Of a stretch of DNA of 64,000 nucleotides, positions 1 through 8,387 are shown piece by piece. The notes beneath the pieces were generated by a model, which was not told where the DNA came from, ran no database searches, and saw only the letters and a list, made by a program, of their open reading frames with translations. Source of the DNA: Sulfobacillus harzensis (GTDB taxonomy: Bacteria > Bacillota > Sulfobacillia > Sulfobacillales > Sulfobacillaceae); NCBI RefSeq assembly GCF_012933365.1, contig NZ_JABBVZ010000004.1, forward strand, positions 1 through 64,000, given 5' to 3'. The translations under genes and the position numbers were made by a program. How positions within the stretch are numbered: position 1 is the stretch's first letter; every line of letters starts with the position of its first letter.

Positions 1-449
1 CTGCCAAATGGCCGCCCACCCCAGCGAATTTTGACACCCGTCCGCGGAGCCGTCCGGGTCAATTTTTGAAAAAGCTCCTAGAAGCTCCTGGCACGCACTC
101 GGATCGGAGGGGGCGCATTACAGCACCCACCAGCTCTGAGCGTCGCATCCGGTCGAGCGCAATGGCTCTGCTCCTCGCCGGAATATACCCGTGACTGTTA
201 ATGGGAGAGCCGCAAGTGGTGAGCCCTTGGCGTCCGCCGAACGGATTGCCATGAACGACGCATTCAAGAATGCCACCGGGGCGGCAAACGCACAATTAAC
301 GCCCATCATGCCTCGGCCGGGCACCTGACCGTCACAAATTCGGGAATTGGCTCTGTAACCTCTTCCTGGCCCATGCCGTTGTACACGGTGTAAAACAGTA
401 CGGACCGCGGAGCCGCACGACACTACATATCGCACCTGAGGAGGACATC
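1..449. other. Gene-free leading region
   Basis: No convincing coding sequence was found here. The open frames are short, lack ribosome binding sites and resemble no family I know. The only clear element is a hairpin with a T-run at 31-67, which probably ends a gene lying left of the window. A TGAGGAGG ribosome binding site at about 437-444 belongs to the lipoprotein gene that starts at 450. No convincing promoter was seen. Confidence 0.5.
31..67 (+). terminator. Rho-independent terminator at window start
   Basis: TTGACACCCG (31-40) pairs with CGGGTCAA (55-62) with one bulged A. It is followed at once by TTTTT (63-67), the layout of an intrinsic terminator on the plus strand. It would end a gene located before base 1, which is not visible. 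Confidence 0.55.
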
Positions 450-1130
450 ATGACAAAGAGATTTATTGGCATCTCAGCACTCGTTCTCGGTTCGTCAGCC
501 GTTCTTGCTGGCTGCGGCATCGCCAACCGCCCTACCGCCGCCCCGTCTCCGAGTTCCCGTCCCCAAACCGTGGCTGCGGCCGAAAACCCGCAGCCCACGA
601 CCCGGTCCGCCGTAGCGACGAGTTCCCCCACGTCGACGTCAGCGTCGTCAGCCCCCACCACCCCCACGGCGCCAACCCCACCCCCTAGTGGGCGTAGCGC
701 AGCGCAGACGCTCGTGCGCGAATGGGCCCAGGTGTCATGGAGCGGCAAGGCGCTCGGCATCCCCGATGGCGACCAGCAAAGCTACTACGCATTGGAAAAG
801 GTCTGGGGACCGGGAAGCCATGGTACCGGAGTCAACGGCATCACCTACGTGACCTATGGCGCGCATCATGCCGTCGTGGGCTTCAATGAGGGGGTTCAGC
901 TGGCTGATGTACGGTCGTATAGCCCCGATTTGCACCAGATAACCCTGGCGGACATCGAAACGGTGCTCGGGAAACCCGATACGGTCAGCCATTCCGCCGG
1001 CTCGGTGATTTACGCCTACAACCGAGGGCAGTATCGCTTGCTGTGGGTGTTTTCCGAATCGGGCTCGACCGTCAACCATGTGGATGTGCAATGGCCCAAG
1101 GGCATGGTCGCACCGATGGCGGCGGAATAA
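450..1130 (+). CDS. Secreted lipoprotein with S/T/P-rich linker, possibly DUF4309-like
   Basis: The 226-residue product starts with a lipoprotein signal: basic start (MTKR), hydrophobic stretch, and a lipobox LAGC near residue 22, so it should be lipid-anchored on the outer face of the membrane. Residues of about 30-75 form a low-complexity linker rich in Ser, Thr, Pro and Ala. A globular domain follows to the end, with alternating beta-rich segments such as GVNGITYVTYG and SVIYAYNRGQYRLLW. That pattern recalls the DUF4309 (YjgB) family, but I assign it only tentatively. The start is supported by TGAGGAGG six bases upstream. No partner gene is adjacent. Function unknown. Confidence 0.8.
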   Translation: MTKRFIGISALVLGSSAVLAGCGIANRPTAAPSPSSRPQTVAAAENPQPTTRSAVATSSPTSTSASSAPTTPTAPTPPPSGRSAAQTLVREWAQVSWSGKALGIPDGDQQSYYALEKVWGPGSHGTGVNGITYVTYGAHHAVVGFNEGVQLADVRSYSPDLHQITLADIETVLGKPDTVSHSAGSVIYAYNRGQYRLLWVFSESGSTVNHVDVQWPKGMVAPMAAE

Positions 1131-1348
1131 AGACCCTCGCGGTCTCCAGGCACGTATGATCTTGCCATCGGGAAACGCATGCTCACGCGCATAGCCTAAC
1201 ACGTCTGCCGCATACCCCGGATTGCACGCTATCGCCTCCTCGGATGGGACCCCAACCGAGGTGGCAATACTCCCGACGAACAGGTTAGGAGAGCAGCCTC
1301 CCTATTGAAGAGATGGTCTCCGGTCTTTAGGATAACGTGGAGTGAGGC

Positions 1349-1654
1349 ATGAATGAAAGCAGGCAAATTGTGCCCGTGATGTCTTGGGTAGGCATCGCAA
1401 TTATGGTTGTCGGTGGAACTATGGGAGTCTTGTCGGATGTCGATGAATTAGCCTCCAACCCCTTTTCGGATCAAAGTCTCGCATTGTTAATTGGAGAGGT
1501 CGCGCCTCCCATTTGGGAGGGACTGGCCGCGATCGCAGGGAGCATCATTATCAAACCCCTGCACAGCAATTGTCGGGCATTACCACCCCGAGTTTCGGGC
1601 CGGGGTTTTTTTCTGTCCCGATGGGTCGATGCCATGACGGGCGATCAATTCTAG
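1349..1654 (+). CDS. Small hypothetical membrane protein, doubtful 3' end
   Basis: This 101-codon frame starts after a modest GTGAGG ribosome binding site. Two hydrophobic stretches (about residues 10-30 and 46-70) could be membrane helices. The last 30 codons run through a strong hairpin-plus-T-run at 1586-1612, so the natural protein may end earlier or the gene may be a truncated remnant. No family was recognised and neither neighbour suggests a role. The N-terminal part looks more protein-like than the C-terminal part, which is rich in Arg and Ser. Confidence 0.35.
   Translation: MNESRQIVPVMSWVGIAIMVVGGTMGVLSDVDELASNPFSDQSLALLIGEVAPPIWEGLAAIAGSIIIKPLHSNCRALPPRVSGRGFFLSRWVDAMTGDQF
1586..1612 (+). 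terminator. Rho-independent terminator
   Basis: CCCCG (1586-1590) and CGGGG (1601-1605) flank a short loop, and seven T residues follow (1606-1612). An alternative inner stem CCCGA/TCGGG is also possible. It lies inside the distal part of the small frame 1349-1654, which weakens that frame's 3' end. Confidence 0.55.
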
Positions 1655-1745
1655 TCCGCCCACAGCCCGTTTACCCGATCCGTCGTCTAAGTCCTTCCGC
1701 ACGCCGAGCCGTATCTTTCGAATCAGCTGTCAGGCCGCACTCGGA

Positions 1746-2132
1746 TTATGGTAACACGACGTCCATTTTGCCCTGAACAGCCGGCTTCTCCCCCGTGGAG
1801 GCCAGACTCACATCCAAACTCACCCGCTGATTGTCCATGTTCCGCACCCGGGCACGAACTTCCAGTTGGTCTCCGGGTTGCACCATGCTCCGAAAGCGCA
1901 CCTGGTAGTGTTCCACGCGAGTTCCCTGAGGCAGGGCCTCTTCCAAGACAAACCGGGCTACCAGTCCCATGTTCAGCATGCCGTGAACTATCACTCCGGG
2001 GAGTCCAAAACGTCGGGCTGCCTCGTCGTCATAATGAATGGGATTGAAGTCCTCTGAAGCCCCTGCATAACGGACCAACTGCTCGCGGCTAACCGATAAT
2101 TGAAAAGGCCCAAACTCATCCCCGACTTGCAT
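1746..2132 (-). CDS. MaoC-like hydratase (hotdog fold), C-terminal-type subunit
   Basis: A 128-residue hotdog-fold protein of the MaoC / (R)-specific enoyl-CoA hydratase family. The hydratase 2 motif is clear: YAGASEDFNPIHYDDEAAR contains the Asp (DFNPIH) and His used to add water across an enoyl-CoA. Downstream GVIVHGMLNMGL is the usual substrate-tunnel segment. It overlaps the preceding MaoC_N-type gene by 17 bases, so the two are probably translated together and may form one heteromeric hydratase, as in two-subunit MaoC enzymes of steroid and mycolate metabolism. It is the last gene of the acyl-CoA cluster that begins at 9182. Confidence 0.88.
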   Translation of the reverse strand: MQVGDEFGPFQLSVSREQLVRYAGASEDFNPIHYDDEAARRFGLPGVIVHGMLNMGLVARFVLEEALPQGTRVEHYQVRFRSMVQPGDQLEVRARVRNMDNQRVSLDVSLASTGEKPAVQGKMDVVLP

Positions 2133-2571
2133 TTTCTGCCTCCTCTGTCACGATGAGAACAGCCCGGGCACGAAAGGCTGGCTGCTCATCCTGGTGCATG
2201 CCCTCACTCGCAATGGTAATAATGTGCATCCGTCCTGTCTTCCCGGAACGCGTCTTCACATCCTCCACCCAACCGGTCACCTGAATCTGGTCACCCGCGC
2301 AAATCGGTTCTCCCCACCAAAATTCCTGTTCCCCATGAAGCACGCCGGCCGAGGGCAACGTGAGCCCGGGAATTTGCCAGGGAAGCAAGGTGACCACAAA
2401 AGTTGGGGGCGCCACCAGATCCCGAAATCCCGCCGCTTGCGCGGATGCCACATCCTGATGGATGGCACTTGTCAGCCCTAAAGCACGGGCAAAACGGCGA
2501 ATCGCGCCTCGCTCCACCTCATGGGTGATGGGCTGGCTGCGCTGCCCGATTTTCTCCTCCTGAAAGAGCAT
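2116..2571 (-). CDS. MaoC N-terminal-type hotdog protein (FAS1-like dehydratase domain)
   Basis: A protein of about 151 residues with the FAS1/MaoC_N fold: PITHEVERGAIRRFARALG near the start, VAPPTFVVTLL in the middle and GEQEFWWGEPICAGDQI at the turn before the long strand. In two-subunit hydratases this non-catalytic hotdog binds part of the CoA substrate while the partner carries the Asp/His pair, which here lies in the next gene. I choose the ATG at 2571 because GGAGGG sits four to five bases upstream. Upstream ATGs at 2604 and 2592 lack properly spaced ribosome binding sites and would overlap the permease gene. Confidence 0.82.
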   Translation of the reverse strand: MLFQEEKIGQRSQPITHEVERGAIRRFARALGLTSAIHQDVASAQAAGFRDLVAPPTFVVTLLPWQIPGLTLPSAGVLHGEQEFWWGEPICAGDQIQVTGWVEDVKTRSGKTGRMHIITIASEGMHQDEQPAFRARAVLIVTEEAENASRG

Positions 2572-2596
2572 ATGTCCCTCCAATTTCTCCATCCTT

Positions 2597-3331
2597 CTAC
2601 GCACCCAACAATAGCATCAGCGACGATGCCCCAATGACGGAAACCAGCACCCAGCGAAACATGGCCGGACTCAGGCGTTGGTTAAAGCGCTGTCCCAGCC
2701 AGCTCCCGACAAAGACCGCCGGAATGGCCGGCAAGGCCGCCACGAATCCTCGGGGGCGGATTAACCCCTCCAGCACAAAAAGTCCTATCTTGAAGACCCC
2801 CATCGATAGCATGACTGCGTTGAGCGTCCCCACATACCAGGCTTGGGTCAACGACTCGGTCAGCATGGCGGCCGACACCACCGTCCCGCCGATGTTGGTG
2901 AGCGTACTGGCAAGCCCTCCAGCGACCGAGAGGGGCCATGCCACCCAACGGCGCCCCGCCTGGATGGGTTTGCGCCGTACCAGCCGTAGCCCTTCAAGGA
3001 TGGTAAAGGCCAATGCCAACCCGCCCATCACCAATCGGATGATGGACGACGGCGCTACCTGGAGAAAGTGCGCTCCCACCACACTGCCCACTGCGACCCC
3101 TGGGATATATCGCCACAACAGGGGCCAGGCGATGCGTCGGCGATAGCGGGCAAAGTTCACGGCACTAGCCGCCAGGAACATCGGCGCTGCATAAGCGACC
3201 GCTTCGGCCGGCGGGAGCCACAGACCCAAGAGCGGCATGACCACCAAGCCTCCGCCGATGCCCAAAGCGGCCCCACTAAACGACGCCACCAACCCCGCAG
3301 CCGTCAGTGCCAGCACCCAACCTAGAGGCAC
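2597..3331 (-). CDS. TauE/SafE family (DUF81) permease
   Basis: A 244-residue integral membrane protein of the sulfite exporter TauE/SafE family. The N-terminal glycine-rich segment GAALGIGGGLVVMPLLGLW is the family hallmark and recurs in looser form in the second half (GGLASTLTNIGGTVVSAAML). About seven to eight hydrophobic helices are visible. The family exports anions such as sulfite, sulfoacetate or organic acids. Its place inside an acyl-CoA degradation cluster suggests it moves a substrate or product of that pathway, but this is inference. The start is a GTG directly after the stop of the dienoyl-CoA reductase gene, with AAAGG upstream. Confidence 0.85.
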   Translation of the reverse strand: MPLGWVLALTAAGLVASFSGAALGIGGGLVVMPLLGLWLPPAEAVAYAAPMFLAASAVNFARYRRRIAWPLLWRYIPGVAVGSVVGAHFLQVAPSSIIRLVMGGLALAFTILEGLRLVRRKPIQAGRRWVAWPLSVAGGLASTLTNIGGTVVSAAMLTESLTQAWYVGTLNAVMLSMGVFKIGLFVLEGLIRPRGFVAALPAIPAVFVGSWLGQRFNQRLSPAMFRWVLVSVIGASSLMLLLGA

Positions 3332-3334
3332 CGC

Positions 3335-4186
3335 TTAGCCTTTCTTCTGAATCATGGCTCTTAAGGCATCCCATTCCGCCGGCGTCACCTTGTCCAAGCC
3401 ATTAAACATCCCTGCGCCCTGTAGCCATTCTCCGCCATCAATGGTGATGACCTCGCCGTTGATGTAAGAAGCCATGTCAGAGATGAGATAGGACGCCAAG
3501 GTGGTCAGCTCCTCCGGACGTCCCACCCGCTTCAACGGAACCCGGTCAACCGCAGCGCGCGACAGTTCCTCAGTGGGCATGAGACGCGACCAGGCACCCT
3601 CTGTGGGAAAAGGCCCGGGTGCAATCGCCACCTGACGAATACCATGTCGAGCCCATTCAACCGCGAGCGATCGGGTCATGGCCAGCACGCCTGCCTTGGC
3701 GGCCGCCGATGGCACGACATATCCCGAACCGGTCCAGGCATAGGTTGTCACGATGTTGAGCACCGTCCCCGGCTGTCCCGCGTCGATCCAGCGCTTGCCT
3801 GCGGCCAACGTACAATAGAGAGTGCCATGCAGCACAATATTCAGCACGGCATCAACGGCCCGGGATGACAATCGCTCGGTGGGGCTGATAAAGTTGCCCG
3901 CGGCGTTGTTGACAAGAACATCGAGTCCGCCGTAGTGCTGAAACAGCGCCTCCATGACCTCCTCGACCTTTTCGGGTTGGCGCACGTCCAAGGCATGCGT
4001 CCATACCTCAATGCCCTCGTCCCGAAATGCCCGCGCCGTCTCCTCCAACACCGCCTGCCGGCGACCGACAATGGCCAGTCGCGCCCCCAGCTTGCCGAAG
4101 GCTTCACCCATCGCTCGTCCTAGTCCCGTTCCTCCGCCGGTAATGAGCACCCGCTTTCCGGCCAGCAAATCATCGCGAAAAATCAT
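3335..4186 (-). CDS. SDR oxidoreductase, 2,4-dienoyl-CoA reductase-like
   Basis: A protein of about 283 residues with the SDR nucleotide motif TGGGTGLGRAMG and the NNAAGNF segment. The region TGSGYVVPSAAAKAGV, followed by PGPFPTEGAWSRL and the C-terminal FNGLDKVTPAEWDAL, closely follows mitochondrial 2,4-dienoyl-CoA reductase (DECR1) as I remember it. That family uses NADPH to reduce conjugated dienoyl-CoA esters and lacks the ordinary YxxxK dyad, as here. The start at 4186 has AAGGATGG upstream; ATG 4195 is an alternative and the longer frame to 4426 is not supported. The 5' end overlaps the stop of the MBL gene, which implies coupling within the operon. Confidence 0.85.
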   Translation of the reverse strand: MIFRDDLLAGKRVLITGGGTGLGRAMGEAFGKLGARLAIVGRRQAVLEETARAFRDEGIEVWTHALDVRQPEKVEEVMEALFQHYGGLDVLVNNAAGNFISPTERLSSRAVDAVLNIVLHGTLYCTLAAGKRWIDAGQPGTVLNIVTTYAWTGSGYVVPSAAAKAGVLAMTRSLAVEWARHGIRQVAIAPGPFPTEGAWSRLMPTEELSRAAVDRVPLKRVGRPEELTTLASYLISDMASYINGEVITIDGGEWLQGAGMFNGLDKVTPAEWDALRAMIQKKG

Positions 4187-5000
4187 CGAGACCATCCTTT
4201 GCAATCCAAAATTCCTCATCCCGCGCCTGAACCCAACCTTGCTGCTCAAAGAACTGAAGATGGCTCCGCACCATCCATTCCCCCGCCGCCCGTTGAGCAG
4301 GAGGATACAGCTCCTCGGCCAACGAATGCACCGTCTGAGGTCCTTGCCGCAACATGGCGAGGAGCTGGGCGATGCGTTCCCGACGATGATCCAAATACGT
4401 CTGTATGCGCGTCGCCCCATCCACAATCAGATCGCCATGCCCGGGCCCAATCCAGGCCGGCTGCATGGCCAACAGGCGGTCCAGGGTGGCTAGATAATCG
4501 CCCAGATGCCCCTCGGGGGGAGCCACAACAGCCGTGGTGTTGCCCAGTACGTTGTCTCCGGCGATGAGTCCCCGCGTTTCGGGAAGGTAGAAGTTCCACT
4601 GCCCGGGGGTATGGCCGGGCGCCTCCAGCACGTTGAGGATCATTCCCTCCACCCGAAAATCCCGATCAGAAAAATGCTGCCATGGCGCTTGCTCGGCCAA
4701 CGCTGGGGTGAGATCCCGATTTTGCAGGTAGAGCGGCGCGCCAAATCGCTGATGGGCCCAGGCCGCACCGCCGGTGTGATCCCCATGGCGATGGGTGGCA
4801 AAAATCGCCACCACCTCCGGCGACCCCAAATCCCGCCAATCCGCTTCCAACACCGTGCGCCCGGGCTCGTCGCCATCGCCTGCATCAATCAAGACCACCT
4901 GTCGACGCCCTCCGACCCAGTAGCAATTGGTCGCCGTATAGGGCGCCAGCGTGTGGCTGGGAACTATCGAGCGGTATACGCCAGGAACCACCTGTTCCAT
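4170..5000 (-). CDS. MBL-fold metallo-hydrolase
   Basis: A 276-residue metallo-beta-lactamase-fold hydrolase. The metal site is intact: THRHGDHTGG (HxHxDH), then APGHTPG and GDNVLG, with a later GPGHGD supplying the last His. The roughly 70 residues after the MBL core look like the small helical domain found in LACTB2-type and glyoxalase II-like hydrolases, with a winged-helix character (RIAQLLAMLRQGPQTVHSL). LACTB2-like proteins are often coded within fatty-acid degradation operons, where a thioesterase-type role has been suggested. A GGGGGAG ribosome binding site supports the start. Substrate unknown. Confidence 0.85.
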   Translation of the reverse strand: MEQVVPGVYRSIVPSHTLAPYTATNCYWVGGRRQVVLIDAGDGDEPGRTVLEADWRDLGSPEVVAIFATHRHGDHTGGAAWAHQRFGAPLYLQNRDLTPALAEQAPWQHFSDRDFRVEGMILNVLEAPGHTPGQWNFYLPETRGLIAGDNVLGNTTAVVAPPEGHLGDYLATLDRLLAMQPAWIGPGHGDLIVDGATRIQTYLDHRRERIAQLLAMLRQGPQTVHSLAEELYPPAQRAAGEWMVRSHLQFFEQQGWVQARDEEFWIAKDGLDDFSR

Positions 5001-5037
5001 CGCTACTCCCCCCGCCGCCTTTTGTCTAAACTGATCC

Positions 5038-5772
5038 TCATATCATAGTCAAACCGCCCGACACCGAGAGCACCTGTCCAGTAATATGGGAAGCGGCCGG
5101 ACTCGCCAAGAAGAGAACCGCCTCGGCCACCTCGTGAGGCTCGGCGATTCGCCGGAGTGGAATCCGGCGGATCATCTTCTCAATGAGCTTCTCCGCATCG
5201 CCATCTTCCGTGTTGCTTTCCAATATACGGGTTCGGGTCGGACCGGGCGCCACGCAGTTCACGCGAATCTGATGGCGCGCCATTTCTTGGGCGATCGATT
5301 TGGAAAAAGCGACCACACCGCCCTTGGCTCCGGCATAGACCGCTTCGCCCGCCATGCCGACCCGGCCGGCGTCGGAGACTACATTGACAATGCTCCCCTG
5401 TCCCCGTTGCACCATGTGGGGCAACACCGCCCGCATGGTATAGACAGCGCCCCAAAAATTGGTCGCTATCACTCGTTCCCAGTACGCCGGCTCTTCTTCC
5501 AAAAAGCGGGAGGTCAGGGTATACCCAGCATTATTAATCAACACATCGATGGGGCCCATGGCCTCAAGGATTTTCTTCACTCCGCGTTCCACAGCGTCTC
5601 GTTCGCCCACATCCACAGCATCGGCCCAATGAATCGCCGGAACGGCAGTCTTGACTTCCTCGACGCTTTCCGAGTGCAAGGCCCAGACGGCAACCCGCGC
5701 CCCCTGCGCCAGCGCCAATTCCGCGGCTGCACGTCCAATTCCCCGCGCCCCGCCGGTGATTAGCACCCGCAT
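5038..5772 (-). CDS. SDR family oxidoreductase (3-oxoacyl reductase type)
   Basis: A protein of about 244 residues with TGGARGIGRAA for NAD(P) binding, NNAG, and a classical Ser...YAGAK active site (VSDAG...EAVYAGAKGG). The C-terminus has the FabG-like LFLASPAASHITGQVLSVSGG. It probably oxidises or reduces a hydroxyacyl-CoA in the pathway encoded around it. The start is set at 5772 because GAGG lies nine bases upstream; a longer form from the ATG at 5787 shares bases with the stop of the preceding subunit gene. In Mycobacterium the ring-degrading ipd cluster also contains an SDR (IpdF), but I cannot claim orthology. Confidence 0.85.
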   Translation of the reverse strand: MRVLITGGARGIGRAAAELALAQGARVAVWALHSESVEEVKTAVPAIHWADAVDVGERDAVERGVKKILEAMGPIDVLINNAGYTLTSRFLEEEPAYWERVIATNFWGAVYTMRAVLPHMVQRGQGSIVNVVSDAGRVGMAGEAVYAGAKGGVVAFSKSIAQEMARHQIRVNCVAPGPTRTRILESNTEDGDAEKLIEKMIRRIPLRRIAEPHEVAEAVLFLASPAASHITGQVLSVSGGLTMI

Positions 5773-5786
5773 GTTGTCCATCCTCA

Positions 5787-6647
5787 TTAGCGGCCCAGCT
5801 TCCGTCGCGGATAGGTGGCATGGAGCGCCTGTCGCTCGCGCTCATAGATGTTGACAAACTTCTCCGCCGCCATAGGACCAGACATCAGTTCCAGCTTTCG
5901 CACCTCGAGCGGATCGGCCTCGCGAATGATGCGGACATCCTCCTCGCTGGGCGGCTCAGTGACGGGGATGTCGGCCTCCCGCACATACACCGGAAATCCG
6001 CTGCGTTCCTGGACCTCCTCAATGGTGACGCCAGGGTGGAGCGTTCGAACCGCCATGGTGCCATCCGGCCCCGTGAAGTCGAACACGCCAAGATCGGTCA
6101 CGAGGGCGGTCGGTGCGCCGTGGTGACCGAGACCGCGTCGACTCTCACCGTTTCCGGCTCCGCTTTTGAAGTCGACGCGCGCAACAATGGCTCGCGGCGA
6201 ATGATTCAAGATGTAATAAAAGGTTTCGGACAGATGGGACGTGTCCTCAGGAATGCCGCGGGATCCCACCAGGGCCACTTTGGGATGATGCCAGTCGCCA
6301 ATGGCGGTGATGTTGGTGTTGCCGTATTGATCGATTTGCGAGGGGTTAATCCAGATCCGGAAGTGATCGGTGAAAATGGCGTCAAATATGTCCTCCATGG
6401 TCAGCGGGATGCCCTGTTGCACGTCGGTCAGAAACTGCCCGAGCGTCAGGGTTGGCATCGGGGTCACATCCATCCCGGATTCGGGCGTGGAGAGCACCGC
6501 CAAATCGGGAGCATAGCGCCGCTTGGCCAAGTGTGCGGCCAACGATCCAAAGGCGGTCACTGAACTAACCAGCATTTCACCATGCAGTTGGCGCGCCATG
6601 GTGGTAATAATTACTTCATCCACATTTAACTCGGGATCCAGTGGCAT
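5787..6647 (-). CDS. CoA-transferase-fold enzyme, beta subunit (IpdB-like)
   Basis: A 286-residue family I CoA-transferase beta subunit. Several segments match, from memory, IpdB of Mycobacterium tuberculosis: QIDQYGNTNITAIG, VGSRGIP, DLGVFDFTGPDGTM and LHPGVTIEEV. IpdAB hydrolyses a carbon-carbon bond in the last steroid ring and is not a true CoA transferase. It is longer than IpdB at the C-terminus by some 30 residues. The start is the ATG at 6647, preceded by AAAGGAGGAG. The alpha subunit is immediately upstream with a gap of 23 bases, so the two are expected to form an alpha-beta complex. True CoA-transferase activity remains possible. Confidence 0.85.
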   Translation of the reverse strand: MPLDPELNVDEVIITTMARQLHGEMLVSSVTAFGSLAAHLAKRRYAPDLAVLSTPESGMDVTPMPTLTLGQFLTDVQQGIPLTMEDIFDAIFTDHFRIWINPSQIDQYGNTNITAIGDWHHPKVALVGSRGIPEDTSHLSETFYYILNHSPRAIVARVDFKSGAGNGESRRGLGHHGAPTALVTDLGVFDFTGPDGTMAVRTLHPGVTIEEVQERSGFPVYVREADIPVTEPPSEEDVRIIREADPLEVRKLELMSGPMAAEKFVNIYERERQALHATYPRRKLGR

Positions 6648-6670
6648 TGACAACTCCTCCTTTCGCCCAT

Positions 6671-7534
6671 TTACACTTTCAAGCGCGAGACGAGCTCTTC
6701 CGCGCCGCCATGGTTGTCCAGATATTGACGGTGCGAGACATCCACGAAATCGCGCTCGTATTGTTGCCAGCCCTCTTCAGACGATGCCGCTTTCAGGTAT
6801 TCTTGCAGATGCCTTAAGTCGGTGCGATAATCGGGCGCGCATCCCGTCGGGTGGGCACCCCACGGAACTTCAACAACCCCTTGGGGGTATACCCTGAGAA
6901 TTTGCACGTCACGGCCGAATCGCTGCAATTCATCCGACGACAGAATGCGCTCGCAGGACATAAACGTCGCCTTGGCCGCCTTGGCGCACAGCACGTCGAC
7001 GTGCCCATCGCCGAGGATGACCCCGTTGCCCTGAATGTCCGCGTAGTTGACATGAATCAGCGACACGTCGGGAGCAAGTGCTGGGACGGCAATCAGCGGC
7101 TCGTTGTTGAACGGATCGGTGATCTCTCGAAAGGCCGGATTGACCTTGGGCACATCGGTTCCCAAGGTAGCATGCGTGGGGATGAACGGGACCCGCTTAA
7201 TGGTGGCATCGAGCCCGGCCATCACGGTATATTCCGTCCATTCCTGAAATTCAGCTCCGCCACGCTGCCGGCTGCGGCGGAAGTGCGGGGCTAAGCCCAG
7301 CACCTCAAATCCCACGAACGCATAGATGACTTGCCGCACCTTGCCAGTGCCCAGCAAGAGGTCCACGTCGGGTCCGCCGACGTCCACAATGATCGTCAAA
7401 TCGCGCTTGTCGCTCCGAGCCAAGGCCCGTACCAGCGCCATGGGCTTTCGGGAGATGGAGGATCCCCCGATGGCGACTTTGGCGCCGTTGGGAATTTGCT
7501 CGACCACCTCGTCGATGGTCATGCGCTTGTCCAT
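6671..7534 (-). CDS. CoA-transferase-fold enzyme, alpha subunit (IpdA-like)
   Basis: A 287-residue alpha subunit of a family I CoA-transferase-fold enzyme. Shared segments with mycobacterial IpdA as I recall it include SRKPMALVRAL, GGPDVDLLLGTGKV, YAFVGF, KRVPFIPTHATLGTDVP and GAHPTGCAPDY. The Glu in EWTEYTV (about residue 101) falls where I would place the catalytic Glu of IpdA, but that needs an alignment. GGGGGAG precedes the ATG. Alternatives are glutaconate or 3-oxoadipate CoA transferase; the absence of a beta-ketoadipate gene set nearby and the dienoyl reductases favour a ring-hydrolase or related acyl-CoA role. Confidence 0.85.
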   Translation of the reverse strand: MDKRMTIDEVVEQIPNGAKVAIGGSSISRKPMALVRALARSDKRDLTIIVDVGGPDVDLLLGTGKVRQVIYAFVGFEVLGLAPHFRRSRQRGGAEFQEWTEYTVMAGLDATIKRVPFIPTHATLGTDVPKVNPAFREITDPFNNEPLIAVPALAPDVSLIHVNYADIQGNGVILGDGHVDVLCAKAAKATFMSCERILSSDELQRFGRDVQILRVYPQGVVEVPWGAHPTGCAPDYRTDLRHLQEYLKAASSEEGWQQYERDFVDVSHRQYLDNHGGAEELVSRLKV

Positions 7535-7561
7535 TCGCGTTCTCCCCCTTTTCTCAGGTGA

Positions 7562-8353
7562 TTATGAGGTTAATCCCTTTCCTAGCCACTCGCCGCCATC
7601 GATGACGAAGACTTCCCCGTTTACGAAATCGGCATAAGGCGACAACAAGTAACTGGCTGCCCGCCCCATCTCTTCCACCGTGCCGAATCGGCCTACGGGA
7701 ATTTTCGCCTTGAGACGCGCTTCCTCCGCCGGGTCAGCCCATAGCGGCCGGGCCCCTTCGGTGTCAGTCGGCCCGGGGCAAATAGCGTTGACTCGGATGC
7801 CGTAATGCGCCCATTCCACCGCCAATGTGCGCGTCATGGCCACAACCCCGGCCTTGGCCGCCACGGAGTGGACCGTGCGCGGTCCTCCGGTCCAGGCATA
7901 ACTGGCCACAATGGAAAGCATGCGGCCTCCGTTTCCGAGTTCGATCATCTTCAAACCGGCGGCCCGAGTGCAATAGAAAGTGCCGTTAAGCACCGTGTTG
8001 ACCACCGCATTCCATCCGTTAACCGAGAGCTTCTCGCTGTCGACAATAAAGTTGCCCGCCGCTGAATTGACAAGCATGTCCAGCCGGCCGGTCTCCTCGA
8101 CGGCACGGTTCATGAGACTCTCGACCTGCTCCGGGTCGCGAATGTCGGTCGCCACCGCGAGCGCCTCAATCCCCTCCTCGGCCAGGCTGGATTGCGCGGC
8201 CTCCAAGCGATCCGGCTTGCGGCCCGCTAACACCACCTTGGCTCCCAACCGTCCTAATTCGCGTGCAATGCCAAGCCCGATGCCGCTTCCCCCGCCGGTC
8301 ACCACCGCCGTTTGACCCGACAAGGTGCCGCTCGGCAACATGGTTTGTGCCAC
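7562..8353 (-). CDS. SDR oxidoreductase, dienoyl-CoA reductase subgroup
   Basis: A 263-residue SDR closely similar to the one at 3335-4186: TGGGSGIGLGIA, NSAAGNFIV, and SYAWTGGPRTVHSVAAKAGVVAMTR. As there, the ordinary active-site Tyr of YxxxK is replaced (HSVAAK), which is typical of the 2,4-dienoyl-CoA reductase and peroxisomal trans-2-enoyl-CoA reductase subgroup. It lacks the C-terminal FNGLDKV tail of the other paralogue. GTG start with GGGGGA seven bases upstream. Two paralogues in one operon suggest two different dienoyl or enoyl intermediates. Confidence 0.84.
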   Translation of the reverse strand: MAQTMLPSGTLSGQTAVVTGGGSGIGLGIARELGRLGAKVVLAGRKPDRLEAAQSSLAEEGIEALAVATDIRDPEQVESLMNRAVEETGRLDMLVNSAAGNFIVDSEKLSVNGWNAVVNTVLNGTFYCTRAAGLKMIELGNGGRMLSIVASYAWTGGPRTVHSVAAKAGVVAMTRTLAVEWAHYGIRVNAICPGPTDTEGARPLWADPAEEARLKAKIPVGRFGTVEEMGRAASYLLSPYADFVNGEVFVIDGGEWLGKGLTS

Positions 8354-8387
8354 GATCGTTCCCCCGCTTCTCTATGAAATGAGTGAT

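Noticed and set aside
1131-1146. Small hairpin AGACC-CTCGC-GGTCT after the lipoprotein gene
   Set aside because: The stem is only five bases and no T-run follows, so it is not called as a terminator.
4187-4426. Extended N-terminus of the dienoyl-CoA reductase
   Set aside because: It overlaps the MBL gene in another frame and has no SDR homology.
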